Below the pieces are notes generated by a model. That model was not told the DNA's origin and ran no database searches. It saw only the letters and a program-made list of their open reading frames with translations. Positions 1 through 7,193 of a DNA stretch of 10,600 bases are shown here, in pieces. Made by a program: the position numbers and the translations under genes. Source of the DNA: Thermoplasmata archaeon. GTDB lineage: Archaea > Thermoplasmatota > E2 > UBA202 > JdFR-43. The stretch covers positions 1 to 10,600 of the forward strand of contig JAGGWA010000155.1 of the NCBI GenBank assembly GCA_021157745.1, given 5' to 3'. Position 1 is the first letter of the stretch; every line of letters starts with the position of its first letter.

Positions 1-1
1 A

Positions 2-1720
2 AAAATTTGCATAAATGAAGATGGCACTCTAAACAGCCTTGCTGGAAAATATGCAGGGATGAAAATAGAGGAGGCAAGAAAAGCAATAATAGAGGATCTA
101 AAAAAAGAAGGTTATCTCATAAAGCAGGAGGAGCTGGAGCAGAGCGTCGGCGTGTGCTGGCGGTGCAAGACGCCAATTGAGTTTATACAGACGGAGCAGT
201 GGTTTTTGAAGATTTTGCCTTTTAAGGAAGAGGTCCTCAAAGCTGCAGATAGAATGAGATGGTATCCAGAGCACATGAAAAAGAGGCTTGAGGAATGGGT
301 GGAATCGCTGAAATGGGACTGGGTTATATCTAGGCAGCGATATTTTGCCACGCCTTTGCCATTGTGGGAATGCGAAAATGGGCACGTTGTCCTGGCGGAA
401 GAGAAGCAATGCTATGTTGATCCTACTATCGATGCCCCACCTGTTGAAAAATGCCCAGTCTGCGGGGCTAAGCTAAAAGGAAGTGAGCATGTTTTCGATA
501 CATGGATGGATTCTTCTATTAGCCCGTTGTACAACACTTTCTGGAAGCGAGACGACGAGCTATTCAAAAAGCTGTATCCGATGTCATTGCGTCCGCAAGC
601 TCATGATATAATAAGGACATGGGCATTCTATACGATTTTGCGTGGTGTATTGCTTACTGGAAAAGAGCCATTTAAGGAGGTCATGATAGATGGCTTCATT
701 CTTGCCCCAGATGGAAAGCCAATGCATACCTCTCTCGGCAATGTTATTGACCCCATAGAAATAATGAAGGAGCATGGGGCTGATGCCTTACGTTATTATG
801 CTGCTGGCTGCAAACTTGGAGAGGATAATCCATTCCGCTTCAAGGATCTGGTGAGAGGAAAAAGACTCATGAATAAGATATGGAATATTGAAAAATTCAT
901 CGGAAACGCAGTGGAAGCAAAGCCATCTAAGCCGGGCGAGCTCAACATCATTGATAAATGGATCCTAAGTTTGTATAGTAAACTTATTGAAGAAGCAACA
1001 CAACACATGGATTCCTTTGAATTTTCTGATGCAATGAAGAAGATAGAATATTTCATATGGCATGAGTTTGCAGACCATTATATAGAGATGGTGAAGCACA
1101 GAATATATGGAAAGAAAGATGCATCCGCCATATATACTCTATATGAAATTGGCCTTGGGATAGCAAAGCTTATTGCTCCATTCCTGCCATTTATAGCGGA
1201 GGAAATATATGATGTGCATTTCAAGAAATTTGAAAACGAGAAAAGCATCCATGTCTCAAAATGGCCTGAGCCATTGTTAATCGATGAAAAAGCTATAGAG
1301 ATTGGAGAGAGAGCAAAGAAGGTTATAGCAAAGTTAAGGGAGTGGAAGAATAAAAATGGTATTGCTTTGAATACTCCCATCAAAAAAGTGAAAATATCTG
1401 GAATTGGCGAAGAGGCAAAGGAAACAATAAAGGAGACGATGAAGATAGAGGAGCTTGAAATAGGAGGATTTGAGGTTGAATATGTTTTGATGGCGGAGCC
1501 ATTGTACAATAAAATTGGACCGACATTCAAAGAAAAGAGCAAAACGATAATAGAGGAAATAAAGAGGAATCCTGAGAAAATTGCAAATGAAATCGAGGAA
1601 AAAGGATATGCTTTAATAGGAAATGAAATAAAATTGGGCAGGGAATTCGTTAAGATAGTTAGAAAGCCAAAAGGAAAAAGTTTAATCGAGGTTGATGATA
1701 TAGCAATATTGATAGAATGA
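2..1720 (+). CDS. valS: Valyl-tRNA synthetase, C-terminal part (5' truncated by window edge)
   Basis: Class I aminoacyl-tRNA synthetase that charges tRNA-Val in the cytoplasm. The frame is open to the first base: codons before the ATG at 59 encode an EDGTLNSLAGKYAG-like stretch typical of the end of the ValRS/IleRS editing domain. The ATG at 59 is therefore internal, and the HIGH motif and most of the editing domain lie outside the window. Counting from that ATG, zinc-knuckle-like cysteines occur at C33/C36 and C132/C135. The DWVISRQR block is at 87-94, FDTWMDSS at 146-153 and RPQAHDIIRTWAFYT at 178-192, the last being typical of archaeal ValRS. The anticodon-binding helical domain follows, with HVSKWPEP near residue 400 and a lysine-rich C-terminus. 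At the KMSKS position (219-226 in this numbering region, bases 719-733) the sequence reads PMHTSLGN, missing both signature lysines. Family assignment is firm; specificity for valine over isoleucine rests on these blocks. Confidence 0.93.
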   Translation, partial: KICINEDGTLNSLAGKYAGMKIEEARKAIIEDLKKEGYLIKQEELEQSVGVCWRCKTPIEFIQTEQWFLKILPFKEEVLKAADRMRWYPEHMKKRLEEWVESLKWDWVISRQRYFATPLPLWECENGHVVLAEEKQCYVDPTIDAPPVEKCPVCGAKLKGSEHVFDTWMDSSISPLYNTFWKRDDELFKKLYPMSLRPQAHDIIRTWAFYTILRGVLLTGKEPFKEVMIDGFILAPDGKPMHTSLGNVIDPIEIMKEHGADALRYYAAGCKLGEDNPFRFKDLVRGKRLMNKIWNIEKFIGNAVEAKPSKPGELNIIDKWILSLYSKLIEEATQHMDSFEFSDAMKKIEYFIWHEFADHYIEMVKHRIYGKKDASAIYTLYEIGLGIAKLIAPFLPFIAEEIYDVHFKKFENEKSIHVSKWPEPLLIDEKAIEIGERAKKVIAKLREWKNKNGIALNTPIKKVKISGIGEEAKETIKETMKIEELEIGGFEVEYVLMAEPLYNKIGPTFKEKSKTIIEEIKRNPEKIANEIEEKGYALIGNEIKLGREFVKIVRKPKGKSLIEVDDIAILIE

Positions 1721-1803
1721 AAAGGGAAACGAAATATAAGTTGCTTGCCATACTGATAATACTGCTCATGATTGGATCAGGCTTCATAGTTATATTCCAT
1801 TAG
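1717..1803 (+). CDS. Small single-pass membrane peptide (28 aa), hypothetical
   Basis: This reading frame starts with an ATG that overlaps the valS stop codon as ATGA, the usual geometry of translational coupling. It encodes 28 residues: a basic head (MKRETKYK) followed by about 19 uninterrupted hydrophobic residues (LLAILIILLMIG then SGFIVIF) and a final His. That matches one transmembrane helix or an uncleaved signal anchor. Its TAG stop overlaps by 3 nt the stop of the convergent DUF92 gene, the same stop-to-stop arrangement as at ribC/rhodanese, so the frame fills the gap exactly. No family is recognised. It could be a chance frame or the remnant of a longer membrane protein; start and stop placement and the charge/hydrophobicity layout favour a real gene. 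Confidence 0.5.
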   Translation: MKRETKYKLLAILIILLMIGSGFIVIFH

Positions 1804-2513
1804 ATTGCAATAATGATGTAGGCAATAAGTGTGGAAATTGAAATTGATATCAAATTTACATCGTTATTCGTAAGCAATGTATCGCTTGAAACAATATTCC
1901 CTTTTCCTTTGCCCTGAAAGGTTGCTCCGAGAACGGAGTCAATCTGGCACCCAAGCATTCCTATGATAACAACTCCTAATGCATATACAGGTTTTAAATG
2001 GAGCAATGGAATGGAAAATATTGCTATAATGAGCGAGCCAATCAAAGCCCATATCTCACCATACAAAGAGACGGCGCCATTGGTGCCAGGCGGCGCTCTC
2101 TTTAAATTTGTTATGAAATAGGCTTTATCCGATAAAACGCCCAGCTCCGATGCAAGAGTGTCTGCTAAGGCAACTGCAATGGCGGAGGCATATAAAAATG
2201 AGAAATCATTTTTTATGGAAAATATGGCAACCATGGTTGGAACGATTCCATTTGCTATGACATTCATTGTTTTTCTTTTTGCCTTTTCCTGCAGTCTCCT
2301 TTTCTTGAAATTCATTTTATATCCAGTTGCAACTGTTCCAGTTACAAAAAAAATCAAAAGGAGAATGAACCATGATATTCCTTGGAGAAATATTATTATC
2401 GCCCCTATGAATGTTGAAAATAAAGTGCCTCCAATATCCAGAGCTTTATATTTGTATACAATGGCGGCAAAAACTATGCATATTGCTGCCTTTATTGCCA
2501 AATCTATTATCAT
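1800..2513 (-). CDS. DUF92 family integral membrane protein (VTE6/TMEM19-like)
   Basis: A 237-residue multi-pass membrane protein, with hydrophobic segments roughly at residues 5-20, 30-60, 85-115, 152-172, 177-190 and 220-237. Conserved DUF92 blocks are visible: [12 protein letters not shown] (117-128), [13 protein letters not shown] (141-153), [12 protein letters not shown] (192-203) and TNNDVN (215-220). A plant member, VTE6, is a phytyl-phosphate kinase, so a polyprenyl-phosphate kinase role in archaeal isoprenoid metabolism is possible, but that is inference. The ATG overlaps the rtcB stop codon (ATGA), so it is the third cistron of the archease-rtcB unit and probably translationally coupled. 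Nothing in the sequence links its chemistry to RNA ligation. Family assignment is good; substrate is unknown. Confidence 0.85.
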   Translation of the reverse strand: MIIDLAIKAAICIVFAAIVYKYKALDIGGTLFSTFIGAIIIFLQGISWFILLLIFFVTGTVATGYKMNFKKRRLQEKAKRKTMNVIANGIVPTMVAIFSIKNDFSFLYASAIAVALADTLASELGVLSDKAYFITNLKRAPPGTNGAVSLYGEIWALIGSLIIAIFSIPLLHLKPVYALGVVIIGMLGCQIDSVLGATFQGKGKGNIVSSDTLLTNNDVNLISISISTLIAYIIIAI

Positions 2514-3973
2514 CCTTTTACAACACCCAACGGAACCATTTTCGCTACTTTCGTTGTCAGCCCAGCGCCATGCATGACATCAACGACATCCCCAACATCC
2601 TTGTATGCATCTGGGCTCTCCTCCGCCATAACTGTCCAGCTTGCTGGATGAACATATATACCACGCTTTTCAAGAATTTTTGCTATTTCGCGACCATTCC
2701 ATCTTCTCTTCGCTTCATTCCTCGACATAACACGACCGGCTCCATGACAGCTCGATGCAAAGGCTTCATCAGCTTCGTTTCTTGCTCTTAAAACAAAGCT
2801 CGCTGTTCCCATATCGCCAGGTATCAAAACAGGCTGCCCAATGTGGCGATACTTCATTGGAATCTGGCTCCTATTTGGACCAAATGCTCTGGTAGCTCCT
2901 TTCCTATGAACATATAGCTTCATCTTTTTACCATCAACAACATGTTCCTCTATTTTTGCTATGTTATGGCACACATCATACACAATATGCATGCCCAAAT
3001 CTTCAGCATCCTCCCTCAGAACATGCTCGAAGGACTGGCGAACCCAGTGCACGATAAGCTGGCGGTTTGTCCAGGCAAAGTTGGCGGCTGCCGCCATGGC
3101 CTTGAAATATCTCTCACCTTCCTTGCTTTTTACTGGGGCGCATGCAAGCTGGCGGTCTGGAAGCCATATGTTATACTTTTTTGTAGCCTGCTCGAGTATG
3201 CGAAGATAGTCGCTGCAAACCTGGTGGCCGAGACCGCGAGAGCCAGTGTGTATCATTACTGTAATCTGATCCTTCTCAAGCCCATAAACTTTTGCTGCTT
3301 CCTCATCATATATTTCCGCCACTCTCTGTATCTCCAGAAAATGATTTCCAGCCCCAAGAGAGCCAACCTGTTCCTTTCCACGCATCTTTGCCTTTTCTGA
3401 AACAAGGGTTGAGTCAGCCACCTCCATGCACCCATTCTCTTCAAGGTATTCCAGGTCTTCATCCCACCCATAGCCTTGCTCAATAGCCCATCTGGCGCCA
3501 TTGTCGAGTACGCTATTAATTTCCTGCATGGAAAGGCGAATTCTGGCTTTGCTTCCAACCCCGGAAGGAACATTCTTGAAAAGTTCATCAACGAGCTGCT
3601 TTATTGTCTCCCTGCTTAAATCGCCTATATGCAAATTTGTTCTTACAAGGCGGACGCCGCAATTTATATCGAAGCCTACGCCTCCAGGCGAGATTACGCC
3701 CTCTTCTGCATCGAATGCAGCGACGCCTCCTATAGGAAAGCCATATCCCCAGTGTATATCGGGCATTGCAAATGCTTTTCCTACTATGCCCGGCATAGTC
3801 GCCACATTTGCAGCCTGCTCTGGAGCATTATCTTTCTTTATCGATGGAAGCATTTTCTCGCTTGCATATATAAGGGCTGGCACTCTCATCTTCAAATTGC
3901 CATTGATGCCTCTGTAGCTTTTTGGAATCATGTAACGATATTCTCCTATCTTTTCCAATGGTCCATTCCACAT
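2510..3973 (-). CDS. rtcB: RNA-splicing ligase RtcB (tRNA 3'-phosphate/5'-OH ligase)
   Basis: A GTP- and Mn2+-dependent RNA ligase that joins 2',3'-cyclic phosphate or 3'-phosphate ends to 5'-OH ends through a guanylylated histidine; in archaea it seals tRNA halves after intron removal. At 487 aa it is full length and has no intein, although archaeal rtcB genes often carry one. Family residues are visible: D102 and C105 in [13 protein letters not shown]211 in [11 protein letters not shown]242 in [12 protein letters not shown]336 in [10 protein letters not shown] and the probable nucleotidylated H410 in [12 protein letters not shown]. The C-terminus PLGVVKG is typical. The start is well set: [20 protein letters not shown] matches the usual family N-terminus, and GGTGG-like Shine-Dalgarno bases lie 4-9 nt upstream. 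It follows archease by 9 nt, so cofactor and enzyme are co-transcribed. Confidence 0.97.
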   Translation of the reverse strand: MWNGPLEKIGEYRYMIPKSYRGINGNLKMRVPALIYASEKMLPSIKKDNAPEQAANVATMPGIVGKAFAMPDIHWGYGFPIGGVAAFDAEEGVISPGGVGFDINCGVRLVRTNLHIGDLSRETIKQLVDELFKNVPSGVGSKARIRLSMQEINSVLDNGARWAIEQGYGWDEDLEYLEENGCMEVADSTLVSEKAKMRGKEQVGSLGAGNHFLEIQRVAEIYDEEAAKVYGLEKDQITVMIHTGSRGLGHQVCSDYLRILEQATKKYNIWLPDRQLACAPVKSKEGERYFKAMAAAANFAWTNRQLIVHWVRQSFEHVLREDAEDLGMHIVYDVCHNIAKIEEHVVDGKKMKLYVHRKGATRAFGPNRSQIPMKYRHIGQPVLIPGDMGTASFVLRARNEADEAFASSCHGAGRVMSRNEAKRRWNGREIAKILEKRGIYVHPASWTVMAEESPDAYKDVGDVVDVMHGAGLTTKVAKMVPLGVVKG

Positions 3974-3977
3974 TTTA

Positions 3978-3982
3978 CCACC
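3978..3982 (-). promoter_or_regulatory. Ribosome binding site of rtcB
   Basis: On the minus strand the sequence AAGGTGG lies between the archease stop and the rtcB ATG, with a 4-nt AT spacer. It matches the GGTGA-type anti-Shine-Dalgarno target of archaeal 16S rRNA and supports translation of rtcB as an internal cistron. Confidence 0.6.
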
Positions 3983-4393
3983 TTATATATCAAATAGACA
4001 GCGAACTACATAACCCTTTTTATCCTTTTTTACTTCAAGCATATGATATGTCACAGCTTTTATTTCCATTCCATAGCCATGTTTTTTAACATCATATTCC
4101 TCTCCATATGCTCTGCCTGTGAGCTTTTCCTTTCCGATTTTAACATCAAATTCTCCAAATACAAGATGCTCAACATCATGAATGTACAACAATTCCGAAA
4201 GCCAATCTACGAGCAACTGCTCTTCATCCATATCGAATGGCACTTCCAGCTCTTTCATAACCTTGCTCTCTATTTTGCCATCTCCAATCATCAGTGAGAA
4301 CATTCCTTTGGCAGCGTTTTCAAAAGCTTCTTCAAGCGTCTTTCCATAAGCTTCGATTCCAATGTCGGCAGTATGCTCGATTATTTTAAACAT
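3983..4393 (-). CDS. Archease, RtcB cofactor
   Basis: A small metal-binding protein (136 aa, normal length) that promotes guanylylation and multiple turnover of RtcB and in archaea also affects tRNA modification enzymes. The N-terminal signature EHTADIGIEAYG (residues 6-17) contains the conserved His7 and Asp10. MIGDGK (35-40) carries another acidic residue of the family, and LLVDWLSELLYIHD (60-73) is the characteristic central helix. The chain ends in LFDI, the usual acidic C-terminal tail. It is the first gene of the archease-rtcB-DUF92 unit, and its own TATA box lies about 25 nt upstream of the ATG, suggesting a leaderless mRNA. Assignment is firm. Confidence 0.95.
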   Translation of the reverse strand: MFKIIEHTADIGIEAYGKTLEEAFENAAKGMFSLMIGDGKIESKVMKELEVPFDMDEEQLLVDWLSELLYIHDVEHLVFGEFDVKIGKEKLTGRAYGEEYDVKKHGYGMEIKAVTYHMLEVKKDKKGYVVRCLFDI

Positions 4394-4410
4394 TCTCTAA
4401 ATTAAAAGGA

Positions 4411-4425
4411 AACAATATAAAAAAT
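4411..4425 (-). promoter_or_regulatory. TATA box of the archease-rtcB-DUF92 operon
   Basis: On the minus strand, TTTTTTATATTG is centred about 25 nt before the archease ATG. That is the spacing expected between an archaeal TATA box and the first base of a leaderless transcript. No Shine-Dalgarno bases are seen before this ATG, which agrees. A perfect tandem heptamer lies just upstream at 4430-4443. Confidence 0.55.
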
Positions 4426-4429
4426 TATG

Positions 4430-4443
4430 GTTGCGAGTTGCGA
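4430..4443 (-). repeat. Tandem heptamer upstream of the archease TATA box
   Basis: Two perfect head-to-tail copies of a 7-mer: GTTGCGA GTTGCGA on the plus strand, TCGCAAC TCGCAAC on the strand of the operon. They lie 5 to 19 nt upstream of the proposed TATA box. The location suits an activator or operator site, but no regulator is known from this window. Confidence 0.35.
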
Positions 4444-4461
4444 ATGCAAATTCTAAATCCA

Positions 4462-5625
4462 TCACAACATAAAAAGATCCATTGTATCAAAAGCGATGTT
4501 GTCATAGTTATCGATCGCAACTGCCTTTATTTTATAAAAGCCCCTGTATTCAAAATTAAATTCATATGGTTCATTATATGCTGTTCCAATCAGCATGTCA
4601 TTTGCAAACAGTTTCACCATTTTTATCCCGCTCTCATCTCTTGCATTTACAATTATTTTCCTTGGATATCCTATAACAACTGTTAAATTCTCACATGGTA
4701 ACAATTTCTTCCCAAATAAATAGAACCAATTTTTCTCAGGATACGAAATATTTATTTCTGGCGGCTTGTCGTCAAAGAATGGATTATATAAATCAATTAC
4801 GCTATATTGCCATTCTGCTATCGGATATCTAAAAAAGCTTATTCCATCTGATCCACTGTTTAAAGCGGCATCTATGCATCTTTTCAACTCATCCTTATCC
4901 ATATAAATTCCATTTTCATCTGTGCTCTCTATTATTGCCTCAACTTTGCAACTCACCCTCTTTTTAATATATGAAACAACCTCTCCCACCCATGATGGTG
5001 GCATTTTGTATGCATGGGTGTATGTCATGGGAAGCAAGCAATCAACATATTTCCCCATTTCTTCATAGCTCTGTCCATAGTAAAATGCATTTGCATCCAT
5101 CTCCGGCATCACCGCCGCCGACACAGCGCAATGTGGATTTATCCCCTTAACAATTTTTTTAACCTCCCTGCAAAATGATGTTATTGGATATGTATCTCCA
5201 TGGGCATTGCCAGGATATCTTATATAATCGAGGCATATTCCATCTGCCCCCTTTTCAACAGCAGGTATTATTATGTCATTGATCAGATATTCTCTATATT
5301 CTGATGAATTTGGGTCAATCCATCCTCCATGGCTTTCGTCATAGAAGCAAATAATCCATGCATGTATCCTCAGCTTTGCCGAGGAATTAAGCAGGGCTTC
5401 CAGTAAATCAAAAGTATAATATCCTGAAGCATCTTTTATCAAGAGGTATACATCTGAAAAATTATGCTTTTCCATCTCCGATACAAATCTGGATATGCCG
5501 ACATCATACAATGTAGAGCCCCATATCCATATGCCTTTACTATCTATTTTTTGCGGTGTGGTCTCGCTGAAGGCAGGAAGGGAAGCGATGATAATTACAG
5601 CCACAATAACCGCAGCTTTTTTCAC
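4462..5625 (-). CDS. Exported GHL10/DUF187-like TIM-barrel protein with Ig-like C-terminal domain
   Basis: Predicted secreted or surface protein of 387 aa from the GTG at 5625. The start gives MKKAAVIVAVIIIASLPAFS, a clean signal peptide nearly matching that of the rhodanese protein at 9504-9983; an upstream TTG at 5649 would only add eight residues before it. Residues about 25-285 look like a glycoside-hydrolase-like TIM barrel: GIWIWGSTLYD opening, DGICLDYIRYPG near 127-139 (the LDYIRYP strand typical of GHL10/DUF187), CLLPMTYTHAY near 196-206, and SGSDGISFFRYP near 257-268. The last ~95 residues form a beta-rich Ig-like domain (VNARDESGIKMVKLFANDMLIG...). Substrate is unknown; family members are thought to act on extracellular polysaccharide, which is inference here. 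It is upstream of archease on the same strand, 68 nt away, but archease appears to have its own promoter. Confidence 0.75.
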   Translation of the reverse strand: MKKAAVIVAVIIIASLPAFSETTPQKIDSKGIWIWGSTLYDVGISRFVSEMEKHNFSDVYLLIKDASGYYTFDLLEALLNSSAKLRIHAWIICFYDESHGGWIDPNSSEYREYLINDIIIPAVEKGADGICLDYIRYPGNAHGDTYPITSFCREVKKIVKGINPHCAVSAAVMPEMDANAFYYGQSYEEMGKYVDCLLPMTYTHAYKMPPSWVGEVVSYIKKRVSCKVEAIIESTDENGIYMDKDELKRCIDAALNSGSDGISFFRYPIAEWQYSVIDLYNPFFDDKPPEINISYPEKNWFYLFGKKLLPCENLTVVIGYPRKIIVNARDESGIKMVKLFANDMLIGTAYNEPYEFNFEYRGFYKIKAVAIDNYDNIAFDTMDLFML

Positions 5626-5645
5626 AAAATAAATAGTATGGCTGC

Positions 5646-5662
5646 ACAAAAATTTTTTTATT
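5646..5662. promoter_or_regulatory. Shared AT-rich divergent promoter region
   Basis: An A5/T7 run (AAAAATTTTTTTATT) in the 55-nt gap between the divergent GTG at 5625 and ATG at 5681. It lies about 25-28 nt from each start, so it could serve as the TATA element for both the exported TIM-barrel gene and the alkD operon, each with a leaderless or near-leaderless transcript. Spacing and base composition are the only evidence. Confidence 0.4.
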
Positions 5663-5680
5663 CATACTGGGTTAAAAAAG

Positions 5681-6397
5681 ATGATAAAAGAAATAGCCAG
5701 ACAAATCTATGAGGAATTGAAAAAAGAGAATGGCACCATAAAAGCAATCTTAAAAGAAATTGAAAAGGAGAAGACTGCTAAACTTCATATGACAAAAACC
5801 TCTTTTCTCAATTCTATTGGAAATGAATTTGGAAAATTGTTACTGAGAGAAGAAGAAAAATTTGAGATGCTATTGAAACTATGGAAAATTGGAAAAAGAG
5901 ATGAAAGATTGATTGTAATAGCTGCTCTTGGAAGGATAAGCAAGCATGATTATGAATGGACAAAGAAATTTGTTTTAGAAATTCTGGAAGATATATCTGA
6001 CTGGGAAATTTGCGATCAATTGGCGTTGAAGGTTATGGTAAATCTAGCAACCAAAAATCAAGAGGAAATGTTTTCTATGATGGAAAAATGGATTAAAGCT
6101 GAAAACAAATGGATTAGGAGATTGGCGATTGCAACAATACCCCCCTATATAAGAGCAAGACCCCAGAATGCAGAGATGTGCCTCGAATTTTTAAATGATG
6201 CAATTCAGGATGAAGATAAAGATGTTAAGAAGGCTATTGGATGGGCTTTAAGAGAAATATCAAAGAAGGATTCAAAAGCTGTTTTTGAATTTTTAATGAA
6301 ATGGGCAAAAGTTGAGAATATGAGATGGATTGTAAAAGAAGGAATGAAGAAGCTTCCCAAAGAGGAGAAAGAAAAACTGGTTGCTTTGATGGGATAA
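5681..6397 (+). CDS. AlkD-family DNA alkylation repair glycosylase
   Basis: HEAT-like-repeat DNA glycosylase that removes N3- and N7-alkylated purines without base flipping. At 238 aa it is almost exactly the length of Bacillus cereus AlkD. Key residues fall at matching positions: W108 and D112 in ISDWEICDQLA correspond to Trp109 and Asp113, R147 in WIRRLAI to the DNA-contacting Arg148, and W188 in KKAIGWALREI to Trp187. The protein is otherwise helical and rich in Lys, Glu and Trp. It is the first gene of a three-gene unit and is separated from the radical SAM gene by one base. The leaderless start fits the AT-rich promoter 25 nt upstream. Some AlkD-like proteins have lost activity, but here the catalytic aspartate and both tryptophans are kept, so an active enzyme is likely. 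Confidence 0.88.
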   Translation: MIKEIARQIYEELKKENGTIKAILKEIEKEKTAKLHMTKTSFLNSIGNEFGKLLLREEEKFEMLLKLWKIGKRDERLIVIAALGRISKHDYEWTKKFVLEILEDISDWEICDQLALKVMVNLATKNQEEMFSMMEKWIKAENKWIRRLAIATIPPYIRARPQNAEMCLEFLNDAIQDEDKDVKKAIGWALREISKKDSKAVFEFLMKWAKVENMRWIVKEGMKKLPKEEKEKLVALMG

Positions 6398-6398
6398 A

Positions 6399-7190
6399 AT
6401 GATAAAAATAAGGAGAATTAAAGCTAAAAGACCTTTTATTCCCACATCAATTCCTGGGGCAAGCTATGTTATAAATCAGTATGTGGGCTGCCAGCATGCG
6501 TGCAAATACTGTTATGCTAAATATATGGGAAAATGGTATGGCTATGAGAAATGGGGGAGCTGGATCATTGTCAAAGAAAATATGGCTGAGATTGTAAAGG
6601 GCAAATATGTTGAAGGAAAGGTATATATGAGCAGCGCTAGCGATGCTTATCAACCAATTGAGAAGAGACTTGAGCTTACAAGAAATGTTCTACAAAATAT
6701 GGATAAAAGCATTAGATTAGTAATTTTGACTAAATCCGATTTGGTTTTGAGAGATATTGATATTTTTAAAGAATTTAAAGACATAGAGGTGGGGTTGACA
6801 ATCAATAGTTTTGAAGGAAATGTGAAAAGGAGCATTGAACCATTTTCTCCAAGCAACCAGAAAAGAATAAAGGCTTTAATGGCCATTCATCAAAATGGTA
6901 TCAAGAGCTATGCATTTATCTCCCCAATAATTCCTCATTTAACAGATGTGAAGAAGTTGATAGATGAAACAAAAGATTTTACAGATTTTTACTGGTTTGA
7001 ATTTTTGAATTTGAAAGCAAGCGGAAATGAATTTAAAAGATGGTTGAAGCAGGCATATCCGGAAAGTTATGAAATCATTTCTAATAAGAGCAAATTTGAA
7101 AGATATATGAATGAAATTACAGAAATTATAAAAAATGCAAAGATTAAATTTCGTGGAATAGTTACACATTATCCTAAAATGAGGGGATGA
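6399..7190 (+). CDS. Radical SAM protein, SPL-like (spore photoproduct lyase / Rv2578c-like) family
   Basis: Radical S-adenosylmethionine enzyme of 263 aa with the [4Fe-4S] motif CQHACKYC (C31, C35, C38; CX3CX2C) preceded by INQYVG and followed by YAKYMGK, as in SPL-like proteins. SSASDAYQPIEK (78-89) and LELTRNVLQ (91-99) match the conserved DPYQPxE/TR block of this family, and LVILTKSDLVLRD (107-119) is the next barrel strand. No cysteine occurs outside the cluster motif, so the hydrogen-donor Cys141 of true Bacillus spore photoproduct lyase is missing and SPL activity itself should not be assumed. It lies 1 nt after the AlkD gene and 3 nt before the alkyltransferase gene, which points to nucleic-acid repair or modification. 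Substrate unknown. Confidence 0.82.
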   Translation: MIKIRRIKAKRPFIPTSIPGASYVINQYVGCQHACKYCYAKYMGKWYGYEKWGSWIIVKENMAEIVKGKYVEGKVYMSSASDAYQPIEKRLELTRNVLQNMDKSIRLVILTKSDLVLRDIDIFKEFKDIEVGLTINSFEGNVKRSIEPFSPSNQKRIKALMAIHQNGIKSYAFISPIIPHLTDVKKLIDETKDFTDFYWFEFLNLKASGNEFKRWLKQAYPESYEIISNKSKFERYMNEITEIIKNAKIKFRGIVTHYPKMRG

Positions 7191-7193
7191 TGC

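Noticed and set aside
2942..3400. Open frame of 152 codons on the plus strand inside rtcB (and several others at 2411-3997)
   Set aside because: Antisense shadows of the well-supported rtcB gene; the translations show no domain or promoter.
5626..5649. TTG at 5649 as the start of the TIM-barrel protein
   Set aside because: It adds eight residues before an otherwise canonical signal peptide and falls inside the probable promoter; GTG at 5625 is better.
6399..7190. Calling the radical SAM gene splB
   Set aside because: It lacks the SPL hydrogen-donor cysteine and archaea do not form spores; only family-level similarity is supported.
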